Assembly: GCF_002796985.1 (NCBI RefSeq)
Contig: NZ_PEKX01000003.1
Coordinates: 78,584 to 142,583 of the forward strand
Source: Pseudomonas sp.
GTDB taxonomy: Bacteria; Pseudomonadota; Gammaproteobacteria; Pseudomonadales; Pseudomonadaceae
Direction of reading: 5' to 3'
Length of the DNA stretch: 64,000 nt
Part shown: piece after piece, positions 36,254 to 45,076 of the stretch
How positions within the stretch are numbered: position 1 is the first letter of the stretch
Layout: each line of letters begins with the position of its first letter
Translations under genes and position numbers: made by a program
Notes under the pieces: model-generated
The model's database searches: none
What the model saw: only the letters and a program-made list of their open reading frames with translations
Told to the model about the DNA's origin: nothing

Positions 36254-37162
36254 ATGGACAAGCTGCTTCGCGTTCCCTCCCTGCAAGCCTTGCAGGCCCT
36301 GGTGCAGGTCGCCGAATCCGGCAGCTTCACGGCGGCCGCGCAACAGCTGCACCTGACCCAGAGCGCCATCAGCCGGCAGGTCCAGCAACTGGAGGAGTAC
36401 TACCGCGTGTCGCTGTTCGACCGCACCAGCCGCAAGGTGGCGCTGACCGATGCCGGCCGCGAGGTGTATGCGGTGGCCGAAGGCATGCTCCAGCAACTGC
36501 TGCGCCTGGAGGAACGCCTGGCCCCGGCCTCGGCGGAACGCCCCTTCCGCATCCGCATCTTTGTCTCGCTGGCGGTACGCTGGCTGCTGCCGCGCCTGAG
36601 TTCCTTCTACAGCTGGCACCCGGAGCTGTGCCTGTCCATCGAGACGGTGGGTGGCGATGTGGTGGACGATGGCGGCGACTGCGACGCCTACGTGCTCTAC
36701 CTGCCCAGCGGCAATGATCCGCAGGGCCGCACGCTGACGCTGCTGTACGACGAATACCTGATCCCGGTGTGTGCCCCGCGCCTGGACGACGGCCAGGCGC
36801 CGCCGCGCTCGCTGGAAGAGCTGGCCCGGCACGCGCTGATCCACGCCTCCACCGGCCGCCTGGAATGGCCACAGTGGTTGCGTGCGCAGGCCGATCCGCC
36901 GCCCACGCAGTTCAAGCACATGCTGTTCAACCTCGACGACCTGGCGCTGGACGCCGCCGCCCGAGGCCTGGGCGTGGCCATGACCGACCGCCTGCTGGCC
37001 CACGACGCCCTGCAGCGCGGCGACCTCATCGTGCCCTTTGGCGAAGCGCTGAAGACCGGTGGCCGCTACGCCTTGTGGCTGCGCGACAGCGGCGCTGCCC
37101 ACCCGGCCTGCCAGGCGGTGCTGGACTGGTTCGAGGAGCAGCGCAGCCAGTTGGAATACTGA
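36254..37162 (+). CDS. LysR-family regulator divergent from DadA-like gene
   Basis: 302-residue LysR regulator with intact HTH (LVQVAESGSFTAAAQQLHLT, AISRQVQQLEEYYRVSLFDR) and effector domain. The PSLQALQALVQVAESGSF opening and length fit the GcvA-like branch. GGAAGG lies before the ATG. The 158-bp divergent gap to the DadA-like gene is the classical arrangement for a LysR regulator and its target. Confidence 0.88.
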   Translation: MDKLLRVPSLQALQALVQVAESGSFTAAAQQLHLTQSAISRQVQQLEEYYRVSLFDRTSRKVALTDAGREVYAVAEGMLQQLLRLEERLAPASAERPFRIRIFVSLAVRWLLPRLSSFYSWHPELCLSIETVGGDVVDDGGDCDAYVLYLPSGNDPQGRTLTLLYDEYLIPVCAPRLDDGQAPPRSLEELARHALIHASTGRLEWPQWLRAQADPPPTQFKHMLFNLDDLALDAAARGLGVAMTDRLLAHDALQRGDLIVPFGEALKTGGRYALWLRDSGAAHPACQAVLDWFEEQRSQLEY

Positions 37163-37207
37163 AGCGCTCTGGCCTGCCGGCAGAAGTAGTGCGACAATCG
37201 CCCGAAT

Positions 37208-37214
37208 TAGTTAA
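37208..37214. promoter_or_regulatory. Half operator upstream of marR
   Basis: TAGTTAA, identical to the left arm of the full operator at 37822, lies 20 bp before the marR start. The right arm is not conserved. Probably weak autoregulation. Confidence 0.4.
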
Positions 37215-37233
37215 TAGAAGAAACCTTATTGCC

Positions 37234-37716
37234 ATGACGAAGAAGAGCCGCGCCCCCGAGGGCGAAGAGGACCAGGGCGCAGGCGCCGCCGCGCCGGCCT
37301 CACCGCTGGACAACTACGTCGGCTATGCCCTGCGCCGTGCGCAGCTGATCGTCTTCCAGCACCTGGTGGACGAACTGGCGAAGTTCGACCTGCGCCCCGC
37401 GCAGTTCACCGCCCTGGCGATCATCGACAGCAATCCGGGGCTGATGCAGGCCGATCTGGCCCGCGCCCTGGGCGTGGAACCGCCGCAACTGGTGCCGCTG
37501 CTGAACAAGCTGGAAACCCGTGCCCTCGCAGTGCGCGTGCGCTGCAAGCCGGACAAGCGCTCCTATGGCCTGTTCCTCAGCAAGGCCGGTGAAACGCTGC
37601 TCAAGCAGCTCAAGGAAGTCGTCCTGCAGAGCGACTTCGATGCCACCTCCCGCCTCTCCGAGTCCGAGCGCGAACAGTTGCTCGCTCTGCTGCAGAAGAT
37701 TCACGGCGCCGACTGA
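37234..37716 (+). CDS. MarR-family regulator of the hydroxycinnamate locus
   Basis: 160-residue winged-helix repressor. Dimerisation helices flank the core LRPAQFTALAIIDSNPGLMQ, the recognition helix region ADLARALGVEPPQLVPLLNK, and the wing RCKPDKRSYGLFLS. By position before an AAHS transporter and by shared operators with ech, it is the likely FerR/HcaR-type repressor that responds to hydroxycinnamoyl-CoA thioesters. The name is inferred from context, so no symbol is given. ATG 37234 is the only start fitting family length. Confidence 0.85.
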   Translation: MTKKSRAPEGEEDQGAGAAAPASPLDNYVGYALRRAQLIVFQHLVDELAKFDLRPAQFTALAIIDSNPGLMQADLARALGVEPPQLVPLLNKLETRALAVRVRCKPDKRSYGLFLSKAGETLLKQLKEVVLQSDFDATSRLSESEREQLLALLQKIHGAD

Positions 37717-37821
37717 CCCGGTCACCTGTCGCCCCCGCTACTGCGCTGCCGTCCACCGGCCCTGCCGGTGGACGGCGCATGCCGTTGACGAATGCATCCA
37801 AGCCTCCTAGGATCGGTAAAT

Positions 37822-37840
37822 TAGTTAATTCAGTTAACTA
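37822..37840. promoter_or_regulatory. Operator (perfect 7-bp inverted repeat) upstream of transporter
   Basis: TAGTTAA-TTCAG-TTAACTA, a perfect dyad 37 bp before the MFS start. The same 7-5-7 pattern recurs at 49457 and 49927. Predicted binding site of the adjacent MarR repressor. Confidence 0.75.
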
Positions 37841-37876
37841 CATTGGCCGAACAACAACTAGAAGAGCATTCCCGGC

Positions 37877-39091
37877 ATGAGCGATATCACCCCGCCTTCC
37901 GTGGCACGGCCCAGCGCCGCCACGCCTCTCACCATCCTGCTGTGCTTCATCGTCGCCCTGCTGGAGGGTATGGACATCCAGTCGGCGGGCATCGCCGGCC
38001 CAGGTATCGCCGCCCACTTCGGCCTGGACAAGGCGCAGCTCGGCTGGGTGTTCAGCGCCAGCATCCTCGGCCTGTTGCCCGGCGCCTTCGGCGGCGGCTG
38101 GCTAGCCGACCGCATCGGCCGCAAGCGTGTGCTGACGGTTGCCGTCGTCCTGTTCGGGCTGTTCTCCCTGCTCACCAGCCAGAGCTGGAACCTCGACAGC
38201 CTGCTGCTGGCGCGCTTCATGACCGGCCTGGGGCTGGGCGCCGCCCTGCCCAACCTGATCGCCCTCACCTCCGAGTCCGCCGGCAGCGACCGCCGCGCCA
38301 CGGCGGTGAGCCTGATGTACTGCGGCGTGCCGCTGGGTGGTGCGCTGGCTTCACTGGCCGGGATGTTCGCCATGCCAGAGCGCTGGCAACTGGTGTTCCA
38401 CCTCGGCGGCTGGGCGCCCTTGCTGGTGGCGCCACTGCTCTACCGGTATCTGCCGGAGTCCGCGGCCTACCAGCAGCAGGCCGATGATCGCCGGCGCCCG
38501 AGCATCGTCCAGGGATTGTTTCGAGCCGGCCAGGCGGTGCCGACGCTGCTGCTGTGGCTGAGCTGCTTCTTTACCCTGATGGTGGTCTACCTGTTGCTCA
38601 ACTGGCTGCCGTCGCTGCTGATCGGCCAGGGCTTCAGCCGCCCGCAGGCCGGCAGCGTGCAACTGCTGCTGAACCTGGGCATGGCCCTGGGTTCGCTGCT
38701 GGCCGGGGTGCTGCTGGATCGCTGGCGGCCGGCCCTGCTGGTAGCGCTGATCTACGCCGGCATCCTCGTGGCCCTAGCCGCGCTGGGCTCCCTCGAAGGC
38801 TTTGCCGGCATGTTGCTGGCGGGCTTCGCCGCCGGCTTTTTCGTGCTCGCCGCGCAGCTGGTGCTGTATGCCCTGGCGCCGCAGTTCTACCCCGCCAGCG
38901 TCCGTGCCACCGGTGTCGGCTCGGCTGTCGCCGTTGGCCGCCTGGGGTCCATCGGCGGCCCTCTGCTGGCCGGGCAGATGCTCGCTAGCGGCAGCGGCAC
39001 GGCAGGCCTGATGAGCCTTGCGGCGCCCGGCGTAGTAGTCGCAGCTGTGGGAATCATCTTGCTGCTGCGCCATCGATCAGCGCCCGAATAA
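37877..39091 (+). CDS. MFS aromatic-acid transporter (AAHS family)
   Basis: 404-residue, 12-helix transporter. The first loop shows LLEGMDIQSAGIAGPGIA (the D of the AAHS GxDxQ motif) and GGWLADRIGRKRVL is the loop 2-3 MFS signature. The closest types are MhpT/HcaK-like importers of phenylpropanoid acids. It is preceded by the MarR operator and followed by a thiolase, so uptake of ferulate or coumarate is the best guess. Confidence 0.88.
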   Translation: MSDITPPSVARPSAATPLTILLCFIVALLEGMDIQSAGIAGPGIAAHFGLDKAQLGWVFSASILGLLPGAFGGGWLADRIGRKRVLTVAVVLFGLFSLLTSQSWNLDSLLLARFMTGLGLGAALPNLIALTSESAGSDRRATAVSLMYCGVPLGGALASLAGMFAMPERWQLVFHLGGWAPLLVAPLLYRYLPESAAYQQQADDRRRPSIVQGLFRAGQAVPTLLLWLSCFFTLMVVYLLLNWLPSLLIGQGFSRPQAGSVQLLLNLGMALGSLLAGVLLDRWRPALLVALIYAGILVALAALGSLEGFAGMLLAGFAAGFFVLAAQLVLYALAPQFYPASVRATGVGSAVAVGRLGSIGGPLLAGQMLASGSGTAGLMSLAAPGVVVAAVGIILLLRHRSAPE

Positions 39092-39153
39092 ATTCCAAGT
39101 ACCTCCCAACGCCCGTGGGCGAGCCACGGGCAAATTCCTTCAAGGAAATCGCC

Positions 39154-40407
39154 ATGAGCCTCCCCGGACTTTTCAGCGCCTTCGACGATGCCCTGCTCGT
39201 CGAAGCCGTACGCACTCCCTGGATCGACTATCGCGGCGCCCTCGCCGGCGTCTCACCCACCGACCTGGGCATCTTCGCCGGGCGCAGCCTGTTGCGCCGC
39301 AGCGCGCTGGACCCTGCCAGTATCGACAGCGTGCTGGCCGGCAACATGGCTCAGGCCAGCTTCGACGCCTACATGCTGCCGCGCCACATCGGCCTGTACT
39401 GCGGGGTGCCGCAACAGGTACCGGCGCTGGGCGTGCAGCGCATCTGCGGCACCGGCCTTGAGCTGCTGCGCCAGGGCGCCGAGCAGATCCAGCGCGGCCA
39501 GGCCGAAGGCGTTCTCTGCGTGGCCGCCGAATCCATGTCGCGCAACCCCATCGCCAGCTACAGCCATCGCAGCGGCTTCACCCTTGGCCAGCCGGTGGAG
39601 TTCAAGGACTTCCTCTGGGAAGCGCTGTTCGACCCGGCCGTCGGCCTGAGCATGATGCAGACCGCCGAGAACCTAGCCCGCCGCCACGGCCTGCGCCGCG
39701 AGGAGGTGGACGCCTATGCCCTTCGCAGCTTCCAGCGCGCCCTGCAGGCGCAGGCGGACGGCTGGTTCGCCGGGGAGATCGAGGAAGTGCGCGAGCAGAC
39801 CTTCGAGCAAGCGGGCCTGGCGCCGCGCCACTTGAAGTTGTCCGGTCGCAATGCGCGAGCGGACCGGGACAGCCACCTTCGCGAAACTTCCATTGAGGCC
39901 CTGGCGCGCCTGGGCGCGATCTATCCCGAAGGCGTACAGACCGCCGGCAACAGCTGCGCGGTGGTCGATGGTGCGGCTGCGGCGCTGCTGATGTCAGCCA
40001 GCGCCGCAGCAGGTCGCCCAACCCTGGCACACCTGCGCGCAGCAGCGGTGGTCGGTGTCGATCCGGCGGTGATGGGCATCGGCCCGGCTCCGGCGATTCG
40101 CCTGCTGCTGCAGGGCAGCGGGCTGCGTCTGGAGCAGATCGGCCACTTCGAGATCAACGAAGCCCAGGCCGCCCAGGTGCTAGCCGTGCAGCGCGAACTG
40201 GAGCTGGACGACCAGCGCCTGAACCCGCACGGCGGCGCCATCGCCCTGGGCCATCCGCTGGCCGCCACCGGCCTGCGCCTGGCCCACACCGTCGCCCGGC
40301 AGATGGCTGCCAGCGGTCAGCGCTACGGCATCGCCTCGGCCTGCATCGGCGGCGGCCAGGGCATGGCCGTGCTGCTGGAAAACCCGCAGCCAACCGCTTG
40401 CAACTGA
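39154..40407 (+). CDS. Acetyl-CoA acyltransferase (thiolase)
   Basis: 417-residue thiolase II-type enzyme with acylation Cys in RICGTGLELL, NEAQAAQVLAV, NPHGGAIALGHPLAATG (catalytic His) and CIGGGQGMAVL (second Cys). AAGGAA precedes ATG 39154. It corresponds to the beta-ketothiolase (aat) gene seen near ech/vdh/fcs in other pseudomonads, where it is linked to a beta-oxidation route for ferulate. Here it is separated from those genes by the lipase island. It lacks the partner acyl-CoA dehydrogenase. Confidence 0.88.
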   Translation: MSLPGLFSAFDDALLVEAVRTPWIDYRGALAGVSPTDLGIFAGRSLLRRSALDPASIDSVLAGNMAQASFDAYMLPRHIGLYCGVPQQVPALGVQRICGTGLELLRQGAEQIQRGQAEGVLCVAAESMSRNPIASYSHRSGFTLGQPVEFKDFLWEALFDPAVGLSMMQTAENLARRHGLRREEVDAYALRSFQRALQAQADGWFAGEIEEVREQTFEQAGLAPRHLKLSGRNARADRDSHLRETSIEALARLGAIYPEGVQTAGNSCAVVDGAAAALLMSASAAAGRPTLAHLRAAAVVGVDPAVMGIGPAPAIRLLLQGSGLRLEQIGHFEINEAQAAQVLAVQRELELDDQRLNPHGGAIALGHPLAATGLRLAHTVARQMAASGQRYGIASACIGGGQGMAVLLENPQPTACN

Positions 40408-40459
40408 TACCTGAGAAGCCAGCGCCAGCCTTCGCCCATACGAATGTCCCGCAGAAAAC

Positions 40460-40478
40460 GGGCGCGCACTGGGCGCCC
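40460..40478. terminator. Hairpin between thiolase and lipoprotein gene
   Basis: GGGCGC and GCGCCC pair around GCACTGG; on the minus strand the stem is followed by CGTTTTC. It probably ends the island's lipoprotein transcript, and may also serve the thiolase. Confidence 0.5.
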
Positions 40479-40541
40479 TCTGAAACCGGCCGTGCGGCTC
40501 AATTCACTCATGGCATGGTGCCGAACAAGCCGGGGAAAGGG

Positions 40542-41321
40542 TCAATGCTCTTGGCCCAGGCGGATGGCCTGGAGTTTGTCGAAGTCGGGCTCGCTGCTGC
40601 CGTCGGCGATGATGCTGCCGTCGGGGTAGGTAAATCTGGTGTAGTTACCCTTCTGTTTAACCTTTCCCTCTGCTGAGTAAACGACGCTTTCAGAATGTAG
40701 AGTCGGGATGAATTTCACCTCTTTTGCAGAAGGTGCTTTGAAGGTTAAGTAAATATCTCCTTCTCCCACTAAGCGTGCTTGTTTTTCATACCCCCCCAAG
40801 AAAGCTTCGCTCACCCATGGGTAATAATCCCTCTTAATCAATAAGTCACCGCTGATGATTTCGGTTCTATCGGGATAGGAGCGTTGCTGAGGTGGATTAT
40901 CGTCGAACACTACAATTACTCCCCCGCCGCCTCCAGGTTTGACGATTTCCCCAAAACGCGCGGTATTTGAGTAGCGCACACCAAAAGTAACGTTGCTCAG
41001 ATGCCACTGGCAGGAACCCCCGCCATTCCTGGCCAGCTTGGCTTCATACAGGTCGCTCTGTCCCTGGCGCTGTGGTTGCACTTCGATCGGATAGAACCCG
41101 TCTATCTCATAGGCAACGCCATCGGCTGACTCCTTGCTGGGGCATTTTGCCGAGCGGTACATCACCCGCATGCTGTCCGCCGCCAGGTCCTGCGGCACCT
41201 TGATGCTGATGGTCACCTGCTCGCCACCGGGGGCTGGGGCGAAGGTCGGTTGCTGCGCGCAGCCGCTGAGGCTGGCTAGCGCGAGCAGGGTGCCGCTGGC
41301 GCTATTGATCAGAAAGTTCAT
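40542..41321 (-). CDS. Lipoprotein, putative lipase-immunity protein (copy 2)
   Basis: 259 residues. Signal peptide with lipobox LASLSGC. The mature part is paralogous to the protein at 43726: both share YRSAKCPSKESADGV, EIDGFYPI, GQSDLYEAKLAR and YYPWVSE.FLGGY. GAGGA is 9 bp before ATG 41321; a GTG two codons earlier is too close. Position directly after a class-3 lipase in the same transcript and probable periplasmic location fit an immunity protein protecting against the lipase, but this is inference. The middle of the gene (about 40650-40960) is visibly more AT-rich than its ends. Confidence 0.72.
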   Translation of the reverse strand: MNFLINSASGTLLALASLSGCAQQPTFAPAPGGEQVTISIKVPQDLAADSMRVMYRSAKCPSKESADGVAYEIDGFYPIEVQPQRQGQSDLYEAKLARNGGGSCQWHLSNVTFGVRYSNTARFGEIVKPGGGGGVIVVFDDNPPQQRSYPDRTEIISGDLLIKRDYYPWVSEAFLGGYEKQARLVGEGDIYLTFKAPSAKEVKFIPTLHSESVVYSAEGKVKQKGNYTRFTYPDGSIIADGSSEPDFDKLQAIRLGQEH

Positions 41322-41323
41322 GC

Positions 41324-41557
41324 TCACTGGTCCTCTTCGTCGACACTATTGGGCAGCGTGATGCTCAGCTCGTCGGGGTGGCGGGTGGGGATGGCGCGGG
41401 TCATGCCGTGCTGGTCGGCCCCCCCTCGTAGACCTTGCGTTCGTGGGGGGGTGACGCGGTACTGCACAAAGGCGTACGGGCCACCATCGTGCTGGGTGAC
41501 CTGGTAGGTCACCTGGTGTAGCGGGAACTGGCCGGGGTGGATCAGGATATTGCTCAT
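41324..41557 (-). CDS. Small hypothetical protein in lipase operon
   Basis: 77 residues, start 5 bp after the lipase stop with GAGGAGTG upstream, and stop abutting the next lipoprotein gene, so a real operon member. The sequence (SNILIHPGQFPLHQVTYQVT, PYAFVQYRVTPPRTQ) has no recognised domain, signal peptide or membrane helix. It could be an adaptor, a chaperone or a second immunity factor. Confidence 0.6.
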   Translation of the reverse strand: MSNILIHPGQFPLHQVTYQVTQHDGGPYAFVQYRVTPPRTQGLRGGADQHGMTRAIPTRHPDELSITLPNSVDEEDQ

Positions 41558-41561
41558 GCCA

Positions 41562-43676
41562 TCACTCCTCGGTCGGGCGCTTGCGGTAGATGTTTTCGGT
41601 GGGCTCGCCGACTGGTCGCTCCAGGCCGGCGAAGCGTTCGATCGCGTCGCCGCCGCCTTCCAGTTGTTCGGTCATCACCATTGCCTGGGGCAGTAACTGT
41701 TGCAGCGCGAGGAACAGCTCGTTGCGCTTGCGCTCCTCCTCGGGGCTTTTCGCAGACCCACTGGCCATCTGTTCCGTGAAGGCGGCGCGCTCATTCTTGC
41801 GCTCCAGCGGCAGGGTCGGGGCGCACAGCTCCAGCAACTGGTTGTGCAGGAAGGGCAGGTACTGCGAACTCATGAAGTGGTCCTTGGCGCTGACGCGATG
41901 GGAACCGGTTTCCGGGTTGCTGTAGGGTGGGAAGTACTGCTTCAGGCTGTCCCGCGACAGCGACTGAATGAAAGCCTTTTGCTGCTCGTTGGCGTACCGG
42001 CTCTTCTCGTCACTCAGGCTGGGCACCAGGTAGAGCTTGGTGATTTTCGCCAAGCGCCGGGTCAGTACGCGTTGTTGCGGCATGCGCGGGCCGTCATTGC
42101 CGCCCTGGACGGCGGGTTGTGTGTCGTTGCTTTGCATCGTCTGCTGGGCGGTGAAGAACAGCACCGGGTTGCCGTGGTGCCAGTACGGGTCGCCGAACTC
42201 CACGATCTTGCTGGCCAGCAGCTCGCCGGTGGACCACAGGTAGCCCAGGTCCGGCCCCAGCGGGCCGAGCGCCTGGTACAGCCAGTTGTCCAGCTCGGCT
42301 TCCGGCGGCACGCAGGGGATCAGGTCGGCGTCGTTGATATGGCGGTAGTGTGTGAAACGCAAGTTCTGCATGGCCATGGCGGTGAAGGTGCGCGGCATGC
42401 CGTAGGTGTAGAGCAGGGGATCGCGGTCCCTCAGTTCAGCCGAGTGGATCAGACCCAATGCGCCGCCCAGGCTGTGGCCGCAGATGAATAGTTCTTTGTT
42501 AAATGCTTGGTCCTTTATTTTGATAAACCGATCAACAAAGAGCTTTTTCGCCACCTCAAACCCTTGTAGGAACCCGAAATGCACCTTGCCCTTGTTGGTC
42601 AGTTGAGTGCAGGGCGCCTTGGTTTCGCAGCGCGTGCCATCAGCCAGCACCGGCTGGTACTGCGCATCGGTCAGCCAGTCCCAGAACTCCGAGGTACCGC
42701 GCCAGGCCACCAGCAGTTGGGTCTTGTTGCTGACATAGAACAGTTGGGTGTCCTCGATGATGCGGAAGGGAATATTGGGCTCTCCCTTGGGCACCGACAC
42801 CGTGCGCGCATCCAGCATCACTGCCGTGGTGTAGCGCTCGCTGAAGGGCACATCCACCACCAGCGCCGCTAGCCAGAGGCCGCCGGGCGTGGGGGGCGGG
42901 AAGGCCGGCGTTCGAGAGAGATCCAGGCATTGCCGGAAGAAGAACTCCTCTACCGAGCCTCTCAATTCGTTAGGCGGTCTCGGACGCTCGCGGCTGCGCT
43001 CCTTGAAGGTCGCGTCGGAGTAGGAAAGGTCCGCCATCAGGCCCAGGTTGTAGGCATTGGCCATGCTGTATTCGGGCTGGTGGTGCAACACCAGGTTCCA
43101 GGCGCGGAAGGGGCAGATTTCCAGCACATGGCGGCGGTTCAGTGCCTCAGCTGCAACGGTAAAGCCGCTGAACTTGGGATCAGGGAAGTGGAAGGCCGGG
43201 GGCTGTTCATCGGTCCAGTCGGAGTCGATAAGTGGAAGGCGGTCGCACAATTGGCCAATGCGCAGGTAATGGTGGGCATAACCAGCTTTCCGCGCCTGTT
43301 TTTCCGCTGGTGAGTCCGGTGCTGGCGGGCCGTAGCTATAGGCGTACACCGGCTCCCGAAGTTTTTCCCCACGCGTGGCGCGCAAGCGGCGGGTCTGCAT
43401 GACCTCCGCCAGCGGGTCCGCAGATAGCCACAAGGTCACGGCAATGGGATGGAGGCCCTCCAGGCGGATCACCCCTTTGGCATCGCTTTGGCCGCTGAAC
43501 TCGGGGATCAATCCGCAGCGCGTTGCCTCGTTGCTCGCTCGATAAGGTTGGTGCGGCAGCGGGTCGCCTTGTTCGTCGAGCAAATGGAATTCCAGCCAGT
43601 GGCGAATCTGCGTGCCACGAACGATGACTGTTTTGACTGCGCAGATGGTATCAGTGCGATGGGTATATTCAGACAT
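41562..43676 (-). CDS. Class-3 lipase, putative antibacterial secreted effector
   Basis: 704 residues, no signal peptide. The N-terminal ~100 residues (IRHWLEFHLLDEQGDPLPHQ, SDAKGVIRLEGLHP) look like the transthyretin-like carrier domain seen in VgrG- or PAAR-linked cargo. The central alpha/beta hydrolase domain has the lipase-3 oxyanion region LLVAWRGTSEFWDWLTD, nucleophile Ser402 in ICGHSLGGALGL, a probable Asp in NDADLIP and a probable His in KDHFMSSQYL. A type VI secreted phospholipase (Tle-like) is the best fit, with immunity-like lipoproteins on both sides. No vgrG, PAAR or chaperone gene is present here. Confidence 0.78.
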   Translation of the reverse strand: MSEYTHRTDTICAVKTVIVRGTQIRHWLEFHLLDEQGDPLPHQPYRASNEATRCGLIPEFSGQSDAKGVIRLEGLHPIAVTLWLSADPLAEVMQTRRLRATRGEKLREPVYAYSYGPPAPDSPAEKQARKAGYAHHYLRIGQLCDRLPLIDSDWTDEQPPAFHFPDPKFSGFTVAAEALNRRHVLEICPFRAWNLVLHHQPEYSMANAYNLGLMADLSYSDATFKERSRERPRPPNELRGSVEEFFFRQCLDLSRTPAFPPPTPGGLWLAALVVDVPFSERYTTAVMLDARTVSVPKGEPNIPFRIIEDTQLFYVSNKTQLLVAWRGTSEFWDWLTDAQYQPVLADGTRCETKAPCTQLTNKGKVHFGFLQGFEVAKKLFVDRFIKIKDQAFNKELFICGHSLGGALGLIHSAELRDRDPLLYTYGMPRTFTAMAMQNLRFTHYRHINDADLIPCVPPEAELDNWLYQALGPLGPDLGYLWSTGELLASKIVEFGDPYWHHGNPVLFFTAQQTMQSNDTQPAVQGGNDGPRMPQQRVLTRRLAKITKLYLVPSLSDEKSRYANEQQKAFIQSLSRDSLKQYFPPYSNPETGSHRVSAKDHFMSSQYLPFLHNQLLELCAPTLPLERKNERAAFTEQMASGSAKSPEEERKRNELFLALQQLLPQAMVMTEQLEGGGDAIERFAGLERPVGEPTENIYRKRPTEE

Positions 43677-43725
43677 AAGAGATCATCCCTGTGTACATTT
43701 TTAATTCCTAAATTAATCTTTTTGA

Positions 43726-44475
43726 CTAGTTGCTCATTTTTATAAAGCTTGGTCCTGATCTCGTTTTTATAGTATCGCCGTTCGGATATGTGTATTGTGG
43801 AATTTCATCTTTGTTTTTGGTTTTTGGGCCTTGTGAGTAAAGGGTCTTGTTGGAGTGAAACGTTGGCTTGAAAGTTATTGTCTTGGCATTTATTGATTTG
43901 TAGGAGAAAACATCTTGCCTCCCTAGTATTATTATTCTTTTTTTGTAACCACCCAGAAAGCTTTCGGATACCCACGGGTAGTATTCTTTTTCTATGGTTA
44001 TATCTCCGCTCTGCTCTGTGATACGCTCCATGCTTCTTCTTTGAGGGAGGTTGTCGTCAAATATGACTATTACCCCGCCACCCCAGGCATACTCGGCGTC
44101 CAAGCCAAACTGTGCCGTATTCTCGTAGTGCACCCCAAAGGTCACGTTACTTAGTTTCCATTGGCAGGCACCGCCGCCGTCCCTGGCCAGCTTCGCTTCG
44201 TACAGGTCGCTCTGCCCCACCTGCCGGGGCTCCACGTCAATAGGGTAGAACCCGTCTATCTCGTAGGGCACGCCATCGGCGGATTCCTTGCTGGGGCACT
44301 TGGCCGAGCGGTACATCACATGCATGGTGTCCGCCGCCAGGTCCTTGGGTACTTTCACGGTGACCGTCACTTGCTCGCCATTGGGCGGAGGCGAGAAAAC
44401 AGCAGTCTGCGCACAGCCGCTGAGGCTGAAAGACAGAAGTACTGTCGCTGCACTTCTTGCAATCGCTAACTTCAT
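43726..44475 (-). CDS. Lipoprotein, putative lipase-immunity protein (copy 1)
   Basis: 249 residues with lipobox FSLSGC, paralogous to the lipoprotein at 40542. The first ~110 residues are close to identical in pattern (GEQVTVTVKVPKDLAADTMH, CPSKESADGVPYEIDGFYPI); the second half diverges. The DNA changes along with this: GC-rich from 44475 to about 44060, then AT-rich to the stop. It precedes the lipase by 49 bp on the same strand. The layout of immunity-like genes before and after one lipase suggests duplication and recombination. Confidence 0.7.
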   Translation of the reverse strand: MKLAIARSAATVLLSFSLSGCAQTAVFSPPPNGEQVTVTVKVPKDLAADTMHVMYRSAKCPSKESADGVPYEIDGFYPIDVEPRQVGQSDLYEAKLARDGGGACQWKLSNVTFGVHYENTAQFGLDAEYAWGGGVIVIFDDNLPQRRSMERITEQSGDITIEKEYYPWVSESFLGGYKKRIIILGRQDVFSYKSINAKTITFKPTFHSNKTLYSQGPKTKNKDEIPQYTYPNGDTIKTRSGPSFIKMSN

Positions 44476-45024
44476 CTAAAACTCCTGAAAACCATCCAAA
44501 GTCGCCATATAGAGCCGGGCATGAATTAATCACTGAAAATGGCGTGAGCACTGATCCAGACCTTTCCCCGAAAAACCCCGGAGAAAGCATCCACCACAAA
44601 GGAAAACGAAACACTTATAAAACAAAGCGAAATACTCATACCGCAGACACCCTTCACAGGCCCCAGTCAGTGATCATAAAAACCCGCCAGCGCACCCTGA
44701 CAGGAGCAAAATGGGCCGCGAACAATCATTGCAAACAAGGATGCGTAACCGGCAGTTTCGGAGAAGAGCAAGGACATCGCAGAGGGTTTAATAACCTTGA
44801 TCACCCAATGTTGACCCAAGCACCTAATCGCTGGCCCGCATGGTGTGAATTGAGCCGAATAAATAACGCGGAAGTTCATCAAGCAGGCATCCTTGTCGGC
44901 AAAGAGCCTGCTTTTAACTGATTCAGTAGCCGGGCCGCGATAGGCTGCATCTGAATTGCGTTGGCGAATCGGCGTCAGCTTTTGCTGTCAGCCATATCCA
45001 GCCGCGCTGTGGCTTGTACTGAAT
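44476..45024. other. AT-richer intergenic stretch at the island edge
   Basis: About 550 bp of lower GC than the rest of the window with no convincing gene. Short open frames on both strands (for example minus strand 44667-44882) have no recognised domain and poor ribosome sites. It probably contains the promoter for the lipoprotein/lipase operon and the remains of a junction. Confidence 0.5.
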
Positions 45025-45060
45025 AAAAAACGGGCCACCCTGCTTGCACAGAGTGGCCCG
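45025..45060 (-). terminator. Intrinsic terminator of the fcs transcript
   Basis: CGGGCCAC and GTGGCCCG pair across a 14-base loop; on the minus strand the stem is followed by TTTTTT. Located 16 bp after the fcs stop. Confidence 0.88.
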
Positions 45061-45076
45061 TTCGTTTGAAGCCAAC

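Noticed and set aside
41562..43676. The lipase as an ordinary secreted (type I or II) lipase
   Set aside because: It lacks a Sec signal peptide and RTX repeats, and no lipase foldase gene is present; lipoprotein neighbours favour an effector role, though this is not proven.
44457..44921. A 154-codon plus-strand frame in the AT-rich gap
   Set aside because: No domain, low-complexity polar composition and it starts inside the lipoprotein leader; treated as non-coding.
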